From Rhizophagus clarus (taxonomy: Eukaryota; Glomeromycota; Glomeromycetes; Glomerales; Glomeraceae): a DNA stretch of 64,000 bases. The notes under the pieces were generated by a model. That model ran no database searches. It was not told the origin of the DNA and saw nothing but the letters and a program-made list of their open reading frames with translations. The translations under genes and the position numbers were made by a program. Location of the stretch: NCBI GenBank assembly GCA_015698045.1, contig BLAL01000215.1, positions 1,426,001-1,490,000 of the forward strand. Direction: 5' to 3'. Below are positions 59,378 to 64,000 of the stretch, in pieces; the stretch's first letter is position 1; each line of letters begins with the position of its first letter.

Positions 59378-60925
59378 ATGACATATAACAATAAAAATCT
59401 TAATGATATTACATTTGATGAGGCTGGTATTTCAGAAGATAAAACTGAAAATTCACAAAATATTTTAAAAGATAATAAACGAAAAGCTGAAAGTAAAAAT
59501 TTACAGCATAATAAAAAAAGTAAAAATACAACAATTAATAATAAAAATACTCCAATAACTATAAGTGAAGAAGACTTTAATAATGAGCCTAATAGTAAGC
59601 CGCTCAAAATTAATCTAAAAAATGTTGAACTTTCTTTAATTCCAAATGCACTACCACTTGGAAACAGTTGGATATGGTTTTATTTTGATCAATTTGTTCC
59701 AATACCACCGTATAAGAGAATTGTTAAATGTTTAAGTTGAAGTGCAAGGAGAAAATAGAATGAAAGAGTGTGGTCATATAATGGGAACTGATAGTTCAAC
59801 AGGAAATTTCATTTTATACTTGGTTTGTAAGCATGGTATAACAGAACAAACTCATAAAAGAAACAAGTAAGAAGTGAAAAAAGATAAGAAAAGGAATCAA
59901 CAGACCATTATTCATATGTTCCAAACTAATCCAGATATTAAAAACTGATGTGATCAAAAATTTATAGGAATTTTAGTAAAAGATCAATGACCTATTAGTA
60001 TTTGGGATAATATTGGTTTTAGTGAATTTATTCATGAATTTGATTCTAATTACCAATTTTTAAGTGAAAAACAATGCAAAAAACTTTTAGCTGAAGGCTA
60101 TAATCAAACAAAAGAAGTTTTAACTCGTAAAATAGAAGAAGAAGTGATTTCATGTTCTTTAATTATGGATTTATAGACAGCTAGAAATCGAAGTGGCTAT
60201 TTGGGAGTTACTTGTTCATTTATAGATAATTCATTTCAATTATATGAAACAACACTTGCAATTCAATATTTGCCTTATCCACACACTGCAAATAATATTG
60301 TTGAATTGCTTAATCAAATAATATACAATTGGAAACTTGATGAAAAAGTTCTTACCATTACAATAGACAATGCCTCCAACATGGTTCTTGTTGGTCAATT
60401 AATGGAAGATGTTATAAGATTGCCTTGTACAGCACATACTTTGCAACTGATAATGGGTAAAGGACTAATATCAGCAGAAACCTTAGTAGTAAGAGTCAAA
60501 AGACTTATGTTATTTTTTACATCCCTAAAACAAACAGAAAAGCTAATTAAAATTCAAAAAAAAGAGTGGCATTTACAAACAGAGGTAAAACTATTTCTTA
60601 TTATGGTAGTTTATTATCCTAAAAATTATCTTATTAAAAACAATTGTATTTTTATAGAATTTGAAAGAAAATGATCATTATTTGCAGATAATTTCAGACG
60701 TACCAACCAGATGGAATTCGTCTTATCTGTCTTGGATAAGATTATTAAAAATTCAAAATCGTATTGACATAATGGCAAGTTCACTTAGTGTTGATTCTAA
60801 TCCATAAGTACGAAAAAATGGTAAAAGATTAAAAGAAATTAATTTAGTTGATGAAGAGTGGGAAGCATTAAGAAGATTAACTAGTAATATTCTTAAAAAG
60901 TTTGCAGAAGCTACTGATCTTTTAG

Positions 60926-62602
60926 TAGGACTTTGATCAGTTTGGTTCAGTTCAGTTTTTGCAAAAACTGATACTGAACCAAATTGATTAGTATCAGTAT
61001 TGATGATTACTGAAACTGACCAGTATCGGTATTGATGATTATCAAAACTGATCGATAATTACCAAAAATCGAACTGATTTACCAATATTAAAAACCATTT
61101 TTAGTAAAAAAAACATCATAAAACTATTTTGGTATTTTTTTACCAAATCAAATCATCTATAAAAACAGTTCGCAATATTTTTTATTTAAAGTGTCAAAAA
61201 ATAAAGTTGCAAATCATTTTATTTTTATTAAATTAACTAATAAAAAACATTTTGCAACATTTTTAATTAAAATAACAAAAAACATTGCAAAACATTTTTT
61301 TTTATTAAATTAACTCATAAAAACGTTTCACAACATTTTATTAAAGTGACAAAAAAAACGTTGTAAAACATTTTTAATTAACTTATAAAAATGTTTCACA
61401 ATATTTTTATTAAAGTGATAAAAAAACGTTGTGAAACATTTTTTTTATTAAAATTAACTAACAAAAACGTTTCACAACATTTTCTATTAAAGCTACAAAA
61501 AAAATGTTGCGAACCATTTTTTTATTAAATTAACTAATAAAAAATGTTTCACACCATTTTTTAATTAAAGCAACAAAAAAAATGTAGCAAAATATTTTTT
61601 TTATTAAACTAACTGTTAAAAAACGTTTCGCAACATTTTTTAATTAAAGCAACAAAAAAAAATGTTGCGAAACATTTTTTTTATTAAAATTAGCTCATAA
61701 AAACATTTCGCAACATTTTTATTATAAAGACAAAAAAACGTAGTGAAATATTTTTTTTATTAAATTAACTGATAAAAAATGGTTCGCAACATTTTTTAAC
61801 TAAAGCAACAAAAAAACGTAGTAAAACATTTTTTATTAAACTAACTGTTAAAAAACGTTTCGCAATAGTTTTTAATTAAAGTAACAAAAAAAATGTTACG
61901 AAACGTTTTTTTTTAAAATTAACTCATAAAAACGTTTCACACTATTTTTATTATAGAGATAAAAAAATGTAACAAAATGTTTTTTTTTATTAAATTAACT
62001 GATAAAAAAAGTTTTCGCAACATTTTTTAACTAAAGCAACAAAAAAAATGTAGCAAAACATTTTTTATTAAACTAACTGTTAAAAAACATTTCACAACAT
62101 TTTTAATTAAAGCAACAAAAAAACGTTGCAAAACATTTTTTTATTAAAATTAACTTATAAAAACATTTCACAACATTTTTATTAAAGTAACAAAAAAAAT
62201 GTTGTGAAATATTTTTTTTTATTCAATTAACATTTCACAACGTTATTTGTTAAAATAACAAGAAAAAAGTTGCGAATAGTTATTTTTTTATTAGATTAAC
62301 GAATAAAAATATTTCACAATATTTCTTAATTAAAGTGACAAAATATCACTGCGAAACAGTTTGTTTTATCAAAATAACTAATAAAAAACATTTTACACTG
62401 TCTTTGTATTATATTATTTAGTTAAATCAATTTGGTAATTTGGTTCAGTAAATCGCAAAATTGGTACTGAAACCGCAGTTACCGAAACTGATCAGTAAAT
62501 TTACTGAAAGTTTCAGTTCGGTAAACTGTAAAAACTGAAACTGCTCTGATATCGAAATCGATTGGTACAGTTCAGTAATTATCAAAACCGATCAGAGCCC
62601 TA
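60926..62602. mobile_element. 1.7-kb hAT MITE with hairpin array, inside a hAT transposase gene
   Basis: TIRs TAGGACTTTGATCAGTTTGG (left) and TAGGGCTCTGATCGGTTTTG (right, read inward); perfect 8-bp target duplication TCTTTTAG at 60918-60925 and 62603-62610. Removing it joins ATDLL to GGGTYT in frame, confirming the borders. Same family as 50710-51453. Confidence 0.94.
61130..62400. repeat. About 80-bp hairpin array, GTTGCGAAAC type (array 4)
   Basis: About fifteen units: AAAACGTTTCGCAACATTTT, TTAATTAAAGCAACAAAAAA, ATGTTGCGAAACATTTTTTT, TATTAAATTAACTGATAA. Motif and inverse alternate at nearly even spacing, giving stems of about 18 bp. The linkers differ from arrays 1 and 2, but the stem motif is the same. 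Confidence 0.82.
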
Positions 62603-63401
62603 TCTTTTAGGTGGTGGCACTTACACTACTATTAGCTTTATGCATCAAGCTTTACAAATAATTAAACAAGATATATGTACTACTTCTACTAATGAATTGG
62701 TCAATATTGATCTTACTACTTTAGATACAGTGTTTGATGAAAATGTTGAGTATGCGGATTGTCCAGAAGATGAAATTGATATTAGACATCCAAAAGGAAG
62801 AAAAATTTATATTGAAACACCACGAGACTGTAAAGATCTTGAAAAAAATGTCAAAAATGCTTTGTATAAAATTATAAACCATTACTGGAATGTACCAAAT
62901 GAATATGCAATGATAGGTGCATTGCTGGATCTAAGATGTAAGGAATTACGATTTGCTTCTGAGCGTTTAAAAGTTCAGACATAAGAACAACTTAGATCTA
63001 TTTACAAAAATTATCTTGATGAAGATGATGATTATAATAATGAAAGTGATGATCAATATAACAACTCACTTTTGGCAAGTATGTTTATGCAGAATACTAA
63101 AGAATCAGACGAAGTAACAGATTATTTAGCTATTCCACAAATTCGGTTTAATGATTGTCCTTTGGAATGGTGAAAAATGAGTGAGAAAAGGTTTCCAATA
63201 TTGTCTATTCTTGCAAAAGTGTATTTATGTATTCCTGCTACTTCAACTTCCAGTGAGAGACTGTTCAGCAATGCAGGTAATTTAATGACAGTAAAACAAA
63301 CTCAATTATCAAATTCTACATTTGAGCATTTACTTTTTTTTAAAAAAAATTGGAATTTAGCAAGTGGAATTTTTTCACAGAATGAGATTAATATTTCATA
63401 A

Positions 63402-64000
63402 TATACAATTGTTTATGATTATAACTAATTTTAACCGGAGGTGATATAACTCGGGTGATATCACCTGATTGATTTTTATTATTTTGATATACTGTAGGTG
63501 ATTTAACCCAATTAATTTTTGTAGTTTTTTTGTTTATTTTTTTTCGCTCCCTCTTTATTTTTTTTTTCGTTCCTTTTCACTTCCCTTCATTTTTTTTTTT
63601 GTTTCTTTACTCCCCCTTCTTTTTTTTCGTTTTTTTTTCACTCCCTTTCTTTTTTTCATCCCTTTCACTTCCCTTTACTTGGTCAAAAGTATGCAGGTAT
63701 GTTCTTTTTTTTCTTCTTTTGTTTTCATTTTTCTTTCTTGTTTCTAATTCCTTTTCTCTTCTTTTAGGTCTTTTAAGCTCTTTCAGTTTCACGCCAAAAG
63801 TGTCATTTTTTCATCCTTCCTTCTTTTTTGTTTTCATTTTTCTTTTCATTTCTTATTTCTCTTCTCTTTTTAGGTCTTTATTTCTTCCAGTTTTGCATTA
63901 AAGTATATTGCTTCTTTTTTTTTTTCCTCTTTTTTGTTTTCTTATTTCTCTTCTCTTTTTAGGTCTTTAATTTCTTCCAGTTTTGCATTAAAGTATATTG
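63402..64000. repeat. Pyrimidine-rich tail with exon-like tandem units
   Basis: After a palindrome GGTGATATCACC (about 63460) the plus strand becomes a long T/C tract (63520-63690). From 63690 units of about 95-130 bp appear: TTTTCTTCTCTTTTTAG, core GTCTTTAATTTCTTCCAG plus TTTTGCATTAAA, then GTATATTGC; one earlier site reads GCAGGTATGTTC. The frame at 63530-63901 is low-complexity and not a gene. The array continues past the window edge. Confidence 0.5.

Larger units (their letters stand above)
59378..63401 (+). pseudogene. Decayed hAT transposase gene, interrupted by a hAT MITE
   Basis: A 120-codon N-terminal frame (59378-59737) has a Lys-rich region and SWIWFYFDQF. A BED-like block, CGHIMGTDSSTGNFILYLVCKHGI, follows. 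The core has GVTCSFIDNSFQLYETTLAI (60204-), LTITIDNASNMVLVGQ with the conserved Asp, LPCTAHTLQLIMGKG, and, after a GTAAAA-TAG intron (about 60586-60655), SDVPTRWNSSYLSWIRLL and INLVDEEWEALRRL. After the MITE come GGGTYTTISFMHQALQIIK, IGALLDLRCKELRFASERL, and the dimerisation domain FPILSILAKVYLCIPATSTS, SERLFSNAGNL (63185-63401). At least eight in-frame stops are scattered through it. Distinct from the hAT family at 56004. Confidence 0.85.

Noticed and set aside
63530-63901. 123-codon Phe/Ser/Leu-rich frame
   Set aside because: Pyrimidine-tract translation without coding character.
1-64000. tRNA, rRNA and LTR elements
   Set aside because: Looked for by eye; no cloverleaf-like, ribosomal or LTR-flanked structure was convincing. 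A covariance-model search would be decisive for RNA genes.

Overview
The window looks like nuclear DNA of a very AT-rich, repeat-laden filamentous fungus. The short GT-AG introns, a fungus-specific Zds protein and several repeat-encoded protein families I associate with arbuscular mycorrhizal fungi point to Glomeromycotina, most likely Rhizophagus. This identification is an inference from protein character and composition; no database was searched.

Host genes lie in two islands. Island 1 (1-8342) holds a Zds1/Zds2-like gene (minus, 3' end outside the window), a complete six-exon UBE2H/Ubc8 ubiquitin-conjugating enzyme (minus) and, divergent from it across 273 bp, a complete thirteen-exon PMS1 MutL mismatch-repair endonuclease (plus, 870 codons). 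Island 2 (26989-29783) holds a respiratory supercomplex factor of the Rcf2/HIG1 type (plus) and, convergent with it 131 bp away, an eleven-exon Ddi1 ubiquitin shuttle protease (minus). A decayed coiled-coil gene of unknown family lies at 9702-12152.

The rest is accessory DNA. At 13096-24731 two related TIR elements with TA target duplications (A, 7.3 kb; B, 3.8 kb) face each other in opposite orientation. Each carries a broken Myb/SANT-like (trihelix) DNA-binding gene, and their paralogy gives filled and empty sites for later insertions: a 714-bp palindromic element, two copies of a 150-bp MITE, and LINE fragments with an RNase H domain. From 30.8 kb on, hAT-type insertions with 8-bp target duplications dominate (30824, 34602, 37912, 43987, 46921, 50710, 56004, 60926), often nested. 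They sit in a decayed DDE-like gene, in another hAT transposase gene and in short retroposons that carry a LINE ORF1-like gene but no reverse transcriptase. Two of those retroposons are bounded by about 15-bp target duplications and end in A-rich tails.

Three kinds of structure stand out beyond ordinary annotation: (1) the ORF1-only retroposons with conserved 5' starts; (2) arrays of hairpin units built on GTTGCGAAAC, shared by hAT elements with different TIRs; (3) tandem arrays whose units resemble miniature exons with a 5' splice site, TACTAAC branch point, pyrimidine tract and 3' AG. I saw no tRNA, rRNA, CRISPR array, LTR element or Polinton.
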